This document shows, one piece after another, positions 14,147 through 22,398 of a stretch of 32,000 bases of DNA (position 1 is its first letter; every line of letters begins with the position of its first letter). The translations under genes and the position numbers were made by a program. The notes under the pieces are model-generated. The model was not told the origin of the DNA. It ran no database searches and was given only the letters and a program-made list of their open reading frames with translations. The stretch comes from Natrialba sp. SSL1. GTDB taxonomy: Archaea > Halobacteriota > Halobacteria > Halobacteriales > Natrialbaceae. The stretch spans positions 1 through 32,000 of the forward strand of contig NZ_MASN01000051.1 in NCBI RefSeq assembly GCF_001861355.1, written 5' to 3'.

Positions 14147-16051
14147 CTAGTCGGACTCGGACGCAACCCGTGTCTCAGTTTCACCCTGTGCTTCGGACGC
14201 TGGGTCTTCTTCTGACTCCGATGCCGGCCGAACCGCGAACGGGCGCATCATATCGTAATCTTCGTGCTCGACCATGTGGCAGTGCCACATGTACGTCCCC
14301 GTCTGGTCGTTGAACACCCCTTCGTACTCCCCGAAGTGGACGAGGATGTGGACCACCTCTGCCGGATGGACCGTGATCACGTCGTTCCATCCCTGCTCGT
14401 AGGCCTTCGGGGACTCGAGTGCATCGAGATCGATCTCGTCCTCGGTCGACTGGTACTCCCCGAGTGGTTGCCGGCCGAGCAACTGGAAGTGGACGAGGTG
14501 GAGGTGCATCGGGTGGGACATATCCGTGAGATTGGCGAAACTCCAGAGTTCGGTGTCACCGACGGTCGGTTCCTCGGTCACCGGATCGTCGACCGCGAGC
14601 CCGTCCGGTTCGTCCTCCGTACCGAGGAGATGGACCATCCGCCCGTGCTCGTCTTGGTCCGCCGTGAGCGTGAGATACCGTTTCGTGTCGACGTCCTCGA
14701 GTGTAATATCGGGGACGCGAGTCAGTTCGTTCGGTAGGTTCTCTGTCGCCTCTTCTGCCCCAGCCTCGCTCGCCTCGCCCCCAGCGTCCGCACCGTCCGC
14801 AACGTCGACGAGCAGAATCTCGTGGAGCGGGACGATATCGTCGTCGGCCGAACTCTGATCGCCGCGATACAGCGCGGGCGCATCGTTGTGAAGGAGCAGC
14901 GTCTCGCCCGCGTACTCGGAGAAGTCGACGACGACGTCGGCGCGCTGTCCGGAACCAATCTCGAGTCGGTCGTCGACGGGAACCGGTTCTGCGAGCAGTC
15001 CACCGTCGTTTCCGATCTGGGCGAACGCCGGCCCCTCGTCGCCGGTCTCGCCCGTCGATTCGTCGTACTCGAGTAGCGTGAGATTGTAGTACCGACTGTT
15101 CGATCCGTTCAGGAGCCGGAACCGGTAGGACGTGGGCCCGACGGAGAGGCGCGGCCAGGCTTTGCCGTTGACGACGGACGTGTCGCCGTAGAACTCCGGG
15201 ACGATGCTCGGCTCCGGGTGGGAATCGCCGCGCCCGCTCTGTTCGTCCGCGATAGCCGTCGGATAGAACAGGGAGCCGTCGTCGCTGAAACTTCGATCCT
15301 GGAGGACGAGCGGAACCTCGTACTCGCCGCGAGGTAACTCGAGTGCGTCTTCCTCGTCGCTTCGGAGGAGGTAGAAGCCGGCGAGGCCGGCGTAGACGTT
15401 GAGTCGGGTGATGCCGAGTGCGTGGTCGTGGTACCAGAGCGTTGCGGCTGGCTGGTCGTTGACGTAGTGGTAGTCCTTCTGCTCGAATTCGGGGCCGGTC
15501 GCCGCGAAGTCGCGCGTGTACCACGCCTGCGATTTGCCGTCGCTTTCTGACTCGATGTTCCCGCCGTGGAGGTGGGTTACGGTGCGGACGCCGGGCGTTT
15601 CGTACGGGATGATATCGCTGTGGATCGTCGTGTCGACGGGCAACAGGTGCTCGTCGGGTAGCTTGTTCTGCCAGCGGACGGAGATCGGTTCGCCCTGTCG
15701 GGCCTCGATCGTCGGCCCGGGGAACTGGCCGTCGTACCCCCAGACCGTCGTTGGAGGGAGGTCGCGGTGAAGCTGGTGCTCGATTTCGCTCATCTCGATC
15801 TCGTAGTAGGGCTGGCCGTCTTTCTCGCCGGTTGGGTCAACGACGCCCGGCCGCGGGACCTCGTCTACCCAGCGCTCGAGCGCAGGCGAGGAGTGTGTCG
15901 TCACCGTGGCTGCTGGCGATGCCTCTCGTTCCGGCGTCGGTGTTTCGTCCGACATACACCCTGCGAGCGCCGAGACGCCCGCGACGCTGGTAGCGAGGAC
16001 GACCTCCCGACGAGAGAGCCCGCCGAGTGGCAGTTCTGCCTGGTCACTCAT
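14147..16051 (-). CDS. Multicopper oxidase, Tat-exported lipoprotein
   Basis: The product is 634 aa. Residues 11-32 form a Tat signal with SRREV, followed by a hydrophobic core and a lipobox LAGC (Cys32), so the mature protein is probably lipid-anchored outside the cell. All copper ligands are visible: HLH (160-162), WYHDH (208 and 210), HPMHLH (513, 516 and 518), and the T1/T3 block WHCHMVEH (590-596) with axial Met601. The layout matches CotA/bilirubin-oxidase-type laccases with three cupredoxin domains; the haloarchaeal laccase LccA of Haloferax is a relative. It oxidises phenols, bilirubin-like compounds or metals with reduction of O2 to water. An acidic, low-complexity insertion lies at residues 418-440. 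The physiological substrate is unknown. It is monocistronic on the reverse strand. Confidence 0.93.
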   Translation of the reverse strand: MSDQAELPLGGLSRREVVLATSVAGVSALAGCMSDETPTPEREASPAATVTTHSSPALERWVDEVPRPGVVDPTGEKDGQPYYEIEMSEIEHQLHRDLPPTTVWGYDGQFPGPTIEARQGEPISVRWQNKLPDEHLLPVDTTIHSDIIPYETPGVRTVTHLHGGNIESESDGKSQAWYTRDFAATGPEFEQKDYHYVNDQPAATLWYHDHALGITRLNVYAGLAGFYLLRSDEEDALELPRGEYEVPLVLQDRSFSDDGSLFYPTAIADEQSGRGDSHPEPSIVPEFYGDTSVVNGKAWPRLSVGPTSYRFRLLNGSNSRYYNLTLLEYDESTGETGDEGPAFAQIGNDGGLLAEPVPVDDRLEIGSGQRADVVVDFSEYAGETLLLHNDAPALYRGDQSSADDDIVPLHEILLVDVADGADAGGEASEAGAEEATENLPNELTRVPDITLEDVDTKRYLTLTADQDEHGRMVHLLGTEDEPDGLAVDDPVTEEPTVGDTELWSFANLTDMSHPMHLHLVHFQLLGRQPLGEYQSTEDEIDLDALESPKAYEQGWNDVITVHPAEVVHILVHFGEYEGVFNDQTGTYMWHCHMVEHEDYDMMRPFAVRPASESEEDPASEAQGETETRVASESD

Positions 16052-16301
16052 AGACAGTTGCTACTATGGAGACGTGGGAGATGCACCACCGGCCGATTCC
16101 TACGGAGTCGGAATCAGAGCAAGCAATTCCACCGTTACAGTCCTATGAGTGCCATAGACGCCGAATACTCCCGTTCATGTTCGCTCGCCGACCTGGGTCG
16201 GAGTCCCTGGCGGCCTGCCGGGATACTCCATACTCCACTTCTTTCCAAGACTGCTTTGGAAAACCAATAGACAGATGTGTCCCCGTCAGCGTACGCTTTG
16301 T

Positions 16302-16553
16302 ATGGCAGCTCAACAGGTTCCTGAGCGAGACCAGAGCCCCGACGAAACTGCACTGCTGGGGAACCCACCGATAAAGAACGCGCTCGTCGTCACTAGCCTC
16401 CTCTTCGGTTCACTACTCGTCGGCGGCTGGGCCGCACTCGAGTTCACGAACGAACTGGGCACTGCAGTCACCTGGCTCTGGATCGGCATCGGACTGTCTG
16501 TCCTTTACCTCCTCAACGATATCGCGAACACTGTGAAGGATCTCGTCAACTGA
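16302..16553 (+). CDS. Small membrane protein with two transmembrane helices
   Basis: The product is 83 aa from ATG 16302; a longer frame from 16275 exists, but its extra residues are atypical. After a hydrophilic N-terminus (AAQQVPERDQSPDETALLGN), one helix spans about residues 26-46 (NALVVTSLLFGSLLVGGWAA) and a second about 53-72 (AVTWLWIGIGLSVLYLL). The short tail is NDIANTVKDLVN. No catalytic or binding motif is visible and I do not recognise the family. It is divergent from the multicopper oxidase gene, with starts 250 bp apart, so the two could share a regulatory region. Confidence 0.7.
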   Translation: MAAQQVPERDQSPDETALLGNPPIKNALVVTSLLFGSLLVGGWAALEFTNELGTAVTWLWIGIGLSVLYLLNDIANTVKDLVN

Positions 16554-16568
16554 CGTGCTCGTGTCTCG

Positions 16569-16685
16569 CTAGGTAGCCTCCGTTTCGTCGCGCTCCGGTA
16601 CTCGTTCACCCTCGTGCTTCGATTTACCTGCGACCTGCTCGGCGTACTTCGCTTGCGATTTTGCTACCCCCTCAAATCTCGCCAT
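16569..16685 (-). CDS. Possible 38-aa small protein
   Basis: The reading from ATG 16685 to TAG (16571-16569) is MARFEGVAKSQAKYAEQVAG followed by KSKHEGERVPERDETEAT. It has haloarchaeal composition (Glu/Arg/Lys-rich, helical start, disordered acidic tail) and is preceded in frame by a stop at about eight codons, so the ATG is the natural start. It lies convergent to the small membrane protein gene, with 15 bp between stops. There is no clear TATA element or Shine-Dalgarno site. It is a hypothesis only. The rest of the 16554-17037 gap holds a hairpin (gggac...gtccc near 16800-16817), the TetR-like box and the ABC promoter. Confidence 0.35.
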   Translation of the reverse strand: MARFEGVAKSQAKYAEQVAGKSKHEGERVPERDETEAT

Positions 16686-16905
16686 CCGGGGTTCGAAGTT
16701 CGACTTTCACAACGGGGCTGCTCCACCTCCCGCACGTGGGCAACTCGAAACAGTAAGAGAGAGAGGGCGGGTGGGGAGAGGTGAACAACCGGAACGCCTC
16801 GGGACCGTGGGAGTCCCGGCTAGCGTCCGATCTCAGACCCCACTACGACGCTGATCGGGCAAATCGCTGTCGCGGTGAGGTCGGCTGGGGCATCCAGCAC
16901 GATGT

Positions 16906-16919
16906 ACTAACCGTTCAGT
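16906..16919. promoter_or_regulatory. TetR-like imperfect palindrome before the ABC exporter
   Basis: The sequence actaaccgttcagt matches its reverse complement at 10 of 14 positions and resembles TetR/AcrR operators (ACTGACC-GGTCAGT type). It abuts the TATA element at 16921, so a bound repressor would block the promoter. No TetR gene is in the window. Confidence 0.4.
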
Positions 16920-16920
16920 C

Positions 16921-16928
16921 AATATAGT
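16921..16928 (+). promoter_or_regulatory. TATA element of the ABC exporter operon
   Basis: The sequence aatatagt would place transcription start near 16950 and give a leader of about 88 nt that contains a Shine-Dalgarno-like ggaggg at 17025-17030, eight bases before ATG 17038. That site supports the internal start over the longer open frame. Confidence 0.45.
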
Positions 16929-17037
16929 TTTGTTGCAACCAGCCGAACCTGTCGACTGTGTCTACCCAACCGAGTCAGCACCGGGCAGTATCGACCGCAG
17001 AACGCGACTCCTCGCGTCGCCATCGGAGGGCACACCA

Positions 17038-18099
17038 ATGAGCGCGATTACCGTCGAGCAACTGACGAAGGAGTTCGGCGACGTAACCGCCGTCGACGAG
17101 TTGTCCTTTACGGTCGAATCGGGCGAGCTCTTCGGCCTGCTCGGCCCCAACGGGGCGGGAAAGTCGACCCTGATCAAGATGCTCGTCACGCTCTTGCGGC
17201 CGACCGCGGGGACGGCGACGGTCAACGGCCACGATATCCACGACGAGCGAAGCGCCGTCCGCGACAGCCTGGGAATCGTGTTCCAGGAACCCGCCCTCGA
17301 CGAGGAGTTGACCGGAGCGGAGAACCTCGCACTTCACGGCCGGTTGTACGGCCAGCGAACGGACGAACGCAACCGGCGCATCGACGAGGTACTCGAGTTG
17401 ATCGACCTGGAAGACGAACGTGACGAACTCGTCGAGCACTACTCCGGCGGCATGAAGCGTCGCCTCGAGATCGGCCGCGGACTGATGCACGAGCCGTCGG
17501 TACTCTTTCTGGACGAGCCGACGGTCGGGCTCGACGCCCGCGCACGCCGAGACACGTGGGAGTACATTCAGAAGATGAACGCCCAGTCGGGCATCTCCAT
17601 CGTGCTGACGACCCACTACATCGAGGAGGCCGAACAGCTCTGTGATCGGGTCGCCATCGTCGACGACGGCGACATTGTCGCACTCGATTCGCCAGCCGAG
17701 CTCAAATCGTCGCTCGGCGGCGATGTCGTGACGCTCGACCTCGAGTCCGACGACTCGATACCTCGATTGTGCGACCACCTCGAGACGGCGTCGTGGGTCA
17801 CCGACTATACGACGGCAGCGGGGACTGCTCACGTGACGTTGACCAGGGGCGAGTCACGGATCGCCGAGCTGGTTCATCTCGCGGACGACGCCGATGTTCG
17901 CATTACGTCGATCGATCTGCACCGCCCGAACCTCGAGAGCGTGTTCCTCTCGGTGACGGGGCGGACGTTCGACGAGCGCGAGGGTGATGGCGCGGTCGCG
18001 GGCACGGGAACGGGCAAGTACGAGGGCGAACAGCACACAGCGAGTACCGACTCACCTTGTCACAACGATGCCGCTCCATCGGTCGAGAGGCAGCAATGA
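17038..18099 (+). CDS. ABC exporter ATP-binding protein, DrrA type
   Basis: The product is 353 aa. The nucleotide-binding domain has Walker A GPNGAGKST (residues 36-44), Q-loop VFQEPALDEELTG (81-93), signature YSGGMKRR (135-142), Walker B VLFLDEPTVGLD (155-166) and the H-loop His193. The C-terminal 120 residues are the extra domain typical of DrrA-like daunorubicin-resistance ATPases, including LESVFLSVTGR, followed by a Ser/Thr/Gly-rich tail. It powers export by the ABC-2 permease encoded next. Its stop overlaps the permease start (ATGA at 18096-18099), so translation is coupled. ATG 17038 is preceded by ggaggg at 17025. Substrate unknown; drugs or lipids are usual for the family. Confidence 0.93.
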   Translation: MSAITVEQLTKEFGDVTAVDELSFTVESGELFGLLGPNGAGKSTLIKMLVTLLRPTAGTATVNGHDIHDERSAVRDSLGIVFQEPALDEELTGAENLALHGRLYGQRTDERNRRIDEVLELIDLEDERDELVEHYSGGMKRRLEIGRGLMHEPSVLFLDEPTVGLDARARRDTWEYIQKMNAQSGISIVLTTHYIEEAEQLCDRVAIVDDGDIVALDSPAELKSSLGGDVVTLDLESDDSIPRLCDHLETASWVTDYTTAAGTAHVTLTRGESRIAELVHLADDADVRITSIDLHRPNLESVFLSVTGRTFDEREGDGAVAGTGTGKYEGEQHTASTDSPCHNDAAPSVERQQ

Positions 18100-18866
18100 A
18101 ACGAATCGACCCGCTCGGCATCTACGGTCTCTGGTTGCGCGACGTGACGCGGTTCGTCAGAACGCCATCGCGGATCATCGGTGCACTCTCGATGCCGCTT
18201 CTGTTTCTCGTCTTCCTCGGCTTTGGCTTCGAAGGCGCTGCGATTCCGGGGCTCCCCGAGGACGTGGACTATCTCGAGTTCCTCGTCCCCGGAATCGTCG
18301 GCTTCACGATGCTGTTCGGCGCGTCGTTCGCCGGCCTTTCGATCCTGTCGGATCGGGACGTCGGCTTCCTGAAGGAGATTCTGGTCGCACCGGTGAGTCG
18401 AACCTCGATCGTGCTCGGACGAATTGCCGGTGGATCGACGACGGCCTTCCTGCAGGGAATCCTGATTCTCCTGTTCTCGATCCCGCTCGGGTTCCGGTTC
18501 ACGAGTCTTCTGTCGCTTCCGCTCGCGTTCGTGTTCCTCGTGTTGATCGCCGTCACGTTCGTCGGGTTTGGAATTGCCCTCGCGTCCCAGTTCCGCGACA
18601 GCGAGGGGTTCATGCTGATCGTCCAGTTCATCATCTTCCCGCTCTTCTTCCTCTCCGGTGCGCTGTTCCCGATTCAGGGGCTCCCCGGCCCCGTTCAGTA
18701 CCTCGCGTACGTCAACCCGCTCACGTACGGCGTCGACGGATTGCGAGCGGTGCTGATCGGAACGTCGTCGTATCCGGTCGCCGTCAACGCCGGTGTTCTC
18801 ACGCTCTCGTCGGTTGGCATGGTCGCACTCGGTGCGGCCCTCTTCGAGCGGGTCGAGTCGGTGTGA
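18096..18866 (+). CDS. ABC-2 type permease, DrrB type
   Basis: The product is 256 aa with about six hydrophobic segments: residues about 28-46 (IIGALSMPLLFLVFLGFGF), 67-85, 110-130, 140-162, 175-195 and 233-250. The ABC-2 permease signature region appears as GFLKEILVAPVSRTSIVLGR in the first cytoplasmic loop, and NPLTYGVDGLRAVLIG before the last helix. It starts inside the stop of the ATPase gene and forms with it a two-gene DrrAB-type exporter. The protein sits in the cytoplasmic membrane and probably works as a dimer with two ATPase subunits. Regulation is probably through the operator upstream of the ATPase gene. Confidence 0.92.
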   Translation: MKRIDPLGIYGLWLRDVTRFVRTPSRIIGALSMPLLFLVFLGFGFEGAAIPGLPEDVDYLEFLVPGIVGFTMLFGASFAGLSILSDRDVGFLKEILVAPVSRTSIVLGRIAGGSTTAFLQGILILLFSIPLGFRFTSLLSLPLAFVFLVLIAVTFVGFGIALASQFRDSEGFMLIVQFIIFPLFFLSGALFPIQGLPGPVQYLAYVNPLTYGVDGLRAVLIGTSSYPVAVNAGVLTLSSVGMVALGAALFERVESV

Positions 18867-18961
18867 TGACCGTGTCGTGACTCTCTGTTCTACACGTTTG
18901 CCCCATTTTACGACTGATCCGTGTCCGTCCTCACGTTTGCGTTCGCGTTCGTGTTCGCGTT

Positions 18962-19022
18962 GCGAGCAGCGCCAGGCGGGCTCACCGCCGCGGCCACGAC
19001 GGCTCACGCTGGCGCTGCTCGC
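18962..19022. terminator. Long inverted repeat around the CBS gene's stop
   Basis: A perfect 14-bp inverted repeat (gcgagcagcgccag at 18962-18975; its complement at 19009-19022), extendable by three pairs past a bulge, encloses the reverse-strand stop codon at 18982. Just to its left is a hexamer-like tract of cgttcg/tgttcg (18931-18960). The structure sits between convergent transcripts and may help end both. Confidence 0.45.
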
Positions 19023-19422
19023 GAACAGTCTGGAGTTTCTCCGAGAGATAGCCGTAGTGGTCGATCAGGTCCTGCGTCGTGATGATTCCCTGTATCTCCA
19101 GCCCATCGACCACGACGAGCTTCTTGATCCGCTCGTCTTGCATTCGCTTGACCGCCAGTCTGGTCGACCGATTCGGTTCGATCGTCACGAGCGGATGGCT
19201 CGCGACGCGTTTGGTCGGAATGTCTGCCAACGGGCGACCCGACTGGTAGGCCGCTGAAACGATATCGGACTCCGTAATAATGCCGTACGGCGTCGACTCC
19301 GCCGTAATCACGACACTCCCAATATCCCGTCCGAGCATCTGGCGCGCAACGGACTCGAGTGTCGTCGTCTGCTCGACGGCGACGACATCGTCCGTCATGA
19401 TTTCTGCCACGCGTGCGCACAT
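18982..19422 (-). CDS. CBS-domain pair protein
   Basis: The product is 146 aa and consists almost entirely of two CBS motifs: residues about 6-60 (IMTDDVVAVEQTTTLESVAR, then GSVVITAESTPYGIITESDI) and about 70-128 (VTIEPNRSTRLAVKRMQDER, then KLVVVDGLEIQGIITTQDLI). CBS pairs bind adenosyl nucleotides such as AMP, ATP or SAM and act as energy sensors or regulators of a partner. There is no attached enzyme or channel domain, and the neighbours do not reveal a partner. The last 11 residues are Arg-rich and encoded within a long inverted repeat, so they may be a recent extension. ATG 19398 (MTDD) is an alternative start. Confidence 0.9.
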   Translation of the reverse strand: MCARVAEIMTDDVVAVEQTTTLESVARQMLGRDIGSVVITAESTPYGIITESDIVSAAYQSGRPLADIPTKRVASHPLVTIEPNRSTRLAVKRMQDERIKKLVVVDGLEIQGIITTQDLIDHYGYLSEKLQTVREQRQREPSWPRR

Positions 19423-19527
19423 CTGATTGTTCCCCCCGTTGGGCTGAGTGGCTGCTAACTGTTGTTGCCGTACCGGGTGTGAATCCGATAACCGAATCGA
19501 TACTGTGTTGGACGCACAAACAATGCT

Positions 19528-20646
19528 ATGGACTCACCGACAGCACTGCGAGCGGATATTCCGGCACTCGAGTCGACGACGTATCTGAACTACGGCGCGC
19601 ATGGCCCGAGTCCACGAACCGTCGTCGACGCAGCCGAAGCGTGTACTCGGGAACACGAGTTCGACGCAGTTCCGCCGGCAGATCCGTACGAGATGGCGTT
19701 CGATATCTACGACCGAACGCGGGAGACGGTGGCGTCGTTTCTCGGTGCCAACACGGACGAAATCGCACTCACGGAAAGTACGACCGCTGGCATCGCTGCT
19801 GTCGCCGGTGCGATCGACTGGCAACCCGGTGACGTCGTCGTTCACACGGATCTCGAACATCCGGCCGGCATTCTCCCCTGGCAGCGACTGGAGCGGGACG
19901 GAGTCGAGGTCCGCGTCGTCGAAACGACGGACGGCCGGATCGACCGCGACGAGTACACCGCGGCCGTTAGTGACGCCCGCCTCGTCTGTTTCAGCGCGCT
20001 CACCTGGACGCACGGGACACAGCTACCTGTGGCCGATCTGGTCGACATTGCCCACGATGCCGGCGCACTGACGCTCGTCGACGCCGTCCAGGTGCCAGGC
20101 CAGCAGCCACTTGACGTCACGGAATGGGGAAGCGATATCGTTGCCGCAGCGGGACACAAGTGGCTCCTTGGGCTCTGGGGTGCTGGCTTCCTCTACGTCG
20201 ATGCGGACGTCGCCGAGACACTCGAGCCCCGGTCGGTCGGCTACCGCAGCGTCGAGACGCCAACTGCCGACGCACTCGAGTTCGCACCCGGTGCTCGCCG
20301 GTTCGAAATCGGGACGACGAACCCGGCACAGTACGTCGCGCTGGAGCGGGCGATCGAACTGAACACAGCAGTCGGAACCGCCACCATCGAGGACCGAATC
20401 CACTCGCTCGCTGGTCGGTTGGCCGCCGGTATCCCAGATCACCGCCGTTTGAGCCCGGCCGAACCGGAGTCCGGACTGGTAACGATCGATGTCGACGAGC
20501 CGGAACAGGCAGTCGACCGCCTCGCCGACGAGGGCTTCGTCGTCCGCGATCTGCCGTACCCCGACGCAATCCGGGTCTCCGTCCACGCCGTCAATACGCG
20601 CGAGGAAATCGACGCGCTGCTCGAGGTACTCGAGTCGGAGTGGTAA
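19528..20646 (+). CDS. Class V aminotransferase (cysteine desulfurase-like fold)
   Basis: The product is 372 aa with a PLP fold-type I core. Visible features are the N-terminal TYLNYGAHGPSP, the PLP-stacking region TESTTAGIAAVAG, Asp185 and Gln188 in LVDAVQVPGQ (which bind the pyridine ring), and the Schiff-base Lys211 in AAAGHKWLLGLWG. The C-terminal small domain includes RVSVHAVNTREEIDALLEVL. The isopenicillin-N-epimerase/CsdA-like branch of class V matches best. A conserved active-site Cys loop of true SufS/NifS is not evident, so a desulfurase role is uncertain. It is monocistronic, and neighbouring genes suggest no pathway. Confidence 0.88.
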   Translation: MDSPTALRADIPALESTTYLNYGAHGPSPRTVVDAAEACTREHEFDAVPPADPYEMAFDIYDRTRETVASFLGANTDEIALTESTTAGIAAVAGAIDWQPGDVVVHTDLEHPAGILPWQRLERDGVEVRVVETTDGRIDRDEYTAAVSDARLVCFSALTWTHGTQLPVADLVDIAHDAGALTLVDAVQVPGQQPLDVTEWGSDIVAAAGHKWLLGLWGAGFLYVDADVAETLEPRSVGYRSVETPTADALEFAPGARRFEIGTTNPAQYVALERAIELNTAVGTATIEDRIHSLAGRLAAGIPDHRRLSPAEPESGLVTIDVDEPEQAVDRLADEGFVVRDLPYPDAIRVSVHAVNTREEIDALLEVLESEW

Positions 20647-20823
20647 GAGTAGCTGGACGGCCTCGGTAGGTGTCGCCCTTCCTTCGAAGGGGTCGAGCGA
20701 ACTGCTGTCGGCGTTCGTCGCTTCGACGATAGCGGCTGACTCACGGAACGTACAGGAAATGGGCTCCGTAACTGCACAGATCACGGCCGGCCTGCCCGCC
20801 AGGTCAGGCGATCAGTGTCGCGG

Positions 20824-22197
20824 TCACTTCTCGAGTGTCCCTCCCAACACCTTTGCTGCCGTGAGGACCGGGTCCCAGACCGGACTGAACGGCGGGGCGT
20901 ACGCAAGATCGAGGTTCTGGAGTTCGGTAACCGTTAGCGAGGCGTGGAGCGCGGTTGCAACCGTATCGATCCGTTTCGTTCCTTCGCGGCCGACGATGCT
21001 GGCACCGAGGACTCGTTCGCTCTCGCGGTCTGCGACCAGTGTGACGCGCAGATCCCTCGCGCCGGGATAATAGTGCGGCCGCGTCGGCGCTTCGATCGTC
21101 ACCGACTCGGGATCGAAGCCGGCCTCGCGTGCCCGTTCCGGATCGAGGATTCCCGTTCTTGCAGCACCCAGATCGAACGCCTTGACGATCGCTGTCCCGG
21201 CTGTTCCGCCGGTTCTGGTCGGCTCGCCCGCCACAGTTGCGCCAATCGCACGACCCGCTCGGTTCGCCGTGAGGGCGAGCGGAACGTGATCCGGTTCGCC
21301 CGTTACGACGTTCGTCGCTTCGGCACAGTCTCCTGCGGCGTAGATCGACTCATCGCTCGTCCGGCCGAACTCGTCGGTTGCGATGGCACCCGTCGGTCCG
21401 AGTTCGAGTCCCGCGTCTTCGGCGAGGTCGACGTTCGGTGTGACGCCGACGCCAACGATTACGAGATCCGCCGGAACGGGTTCGTCGTCGCCTTCAATTT
21501 TGACCGCATCGACCGTATCACCTGCATCGACAGTCTCTGCACCGGTGAAGCCTTCGACGGCCGTCTCGAGCCTGAGGTCGACGCCCTGTTCGCGAAGGTG
21601 GTCCTCGACGGTGCGGGCAGTCTCTGCACCGAACGGCTGGAGCGTCCGCGGGAGCATTTCGAAGATTGTAACATCAATCCCGTGTTCGGTGAGCGCTTCG
21701 GCCATCTCGATGCCGACGTAGCCGCCGCCGACGATTGCGGCGGTCTCGGGTGCTGTGGTCTCGACGTAGTCCGAAATCTCTCCGGCCTCGTCCATGTCTC
21801 GCAGCGTGAACACGCCCTCGCGGTCGATGCCGTCGAACGGCGGGACGATCGCTCGTGCACCGGTTCCGAGCAACAGCTCGCCGTAGGGCTGTTCGAACGT
21901 TTCCTCCTCCGTTGAGACGGTAACCGTTTGCTCGTCACGATTGATCGAGACGACTTCGTGGCCCGTCCGAAGATCGATATCTCGTTCCTCGCGAGCCGTT
22001 TCCGGGGTCATCGCGACGAGGTCGTCGAGGTCGTCGACCGTCCCCTTCACGTAGTAGGGCATCCCGCAGGCTGCATAGGACACCCACGATCCCTTTTCGA
22101 AGACGATGACGTCTCGAGACGGGTCGTCCCGCTTTGCCTTGCTTGCGGCGCTCATTCCGGCTGCGTCTCCGCCGACGATGACGAACGGTGCTGTCAT
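20824..22197 (-). CDS. FAD-dependent pyridine nucleotide-disulfide oxidoreductase, CoA-disulfide reductase-like
   Basis: The product is 457 aa. It has an FAD-binding GGDAAGMSAA (residues 9-18), a single redox Cys44 in the diagnostic SYAACGMPYY of CoA-disulfide reductases and NADH oxidases/peroxidases, an NAD(P) site IVGGGYVGIEMAEA (155-168), a second FAD motif YAAGDCAEA (286-294), and a C-terminal dimerisation domain ending in DLAYAPPFSPVWDPVL. The family reduces CoA disulfide or polysulfide, or H2O2/O2, with NAD(P)H. Haloarchaea use gamma-glutamylcysteine rather than CoA as main thiol, so the true substrate is open. A good TATA element sits at 22221-22228 on the same strand. Thioredoxin and several stress proteins nearby are compatible with a redox-stress role. 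Confidence 0.92.
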   Translation of the reverse strand: MTAPFVIVGGDAAGMSAASKAKRDDPSRDVIVFEKGSWVSYAACGMPYYVKGTVDDLDDLVAMTPETAREERDIDLRTGHEVVSINRDEQTVTVSTEEETFEQPYGELLLGTGARAIVPPFDGIDREGVFTLRDMDEAGEISDYVETTAPETAAIVGGGYVGIEMAEALTEHGIDVTIFEMLPRTLQPFGAETARTVEDHLREQGVDLRLETAVEGFTGAETVDAGDTVDAVKIEGDDEPVPADLVIVGVGVTPNVDLAEDAGLELGPTGAIATDEFGRTSDESIYAAGDCAEATNVVTGEPDHVPLALTANRAGRAIGATVAGEPTRTGGTAGTAIVKAFDLGAARTGILDPERAREAGFDPESVTIEAPTRPHYYPGARDLRVTLVADRESERVLGASIVGREGTKRIDTVATALHASLTVTELQNLDLAYAPPFSPVWDPVLTAAKVLGGTLEK

Positions 22198-22220
22198 ACC
22201 AGTCTCTACACACAGCTGCG

Positions 22221-22228
22221 TATAAAGA
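22221..22228 (-). promoter_or_regulatory. TATA box of the flavoprotein gene
   Basis: On the reverse strand this reads tctttata, centred about 27 bp before ATG 22197, consistent with a leaderless transcript. Confidence 0.6.
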
Positions 22229-22398
22229 ATTTCGTGGGTTTCCCAATACTGGGAACGCTATGTGTGGTATCGTTTCCGAAATCCGTTTGACTCCCCTCTG
22301 AACCACTCGTGCGTTTGGATTCGGGTCGCTGCGCCAATCGTCACTCTCTTCAACAAAGTTAACCAAATAGCGTCTCAGGATTGGGGTACTGAGATCCC

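Noticed and set aside
16640-16760. tRNA gene suggested by a ggttcgaa-like word near 16690
   Set aside because: No acceptor stem, anticodon arm or D-arm can be drawn around it.
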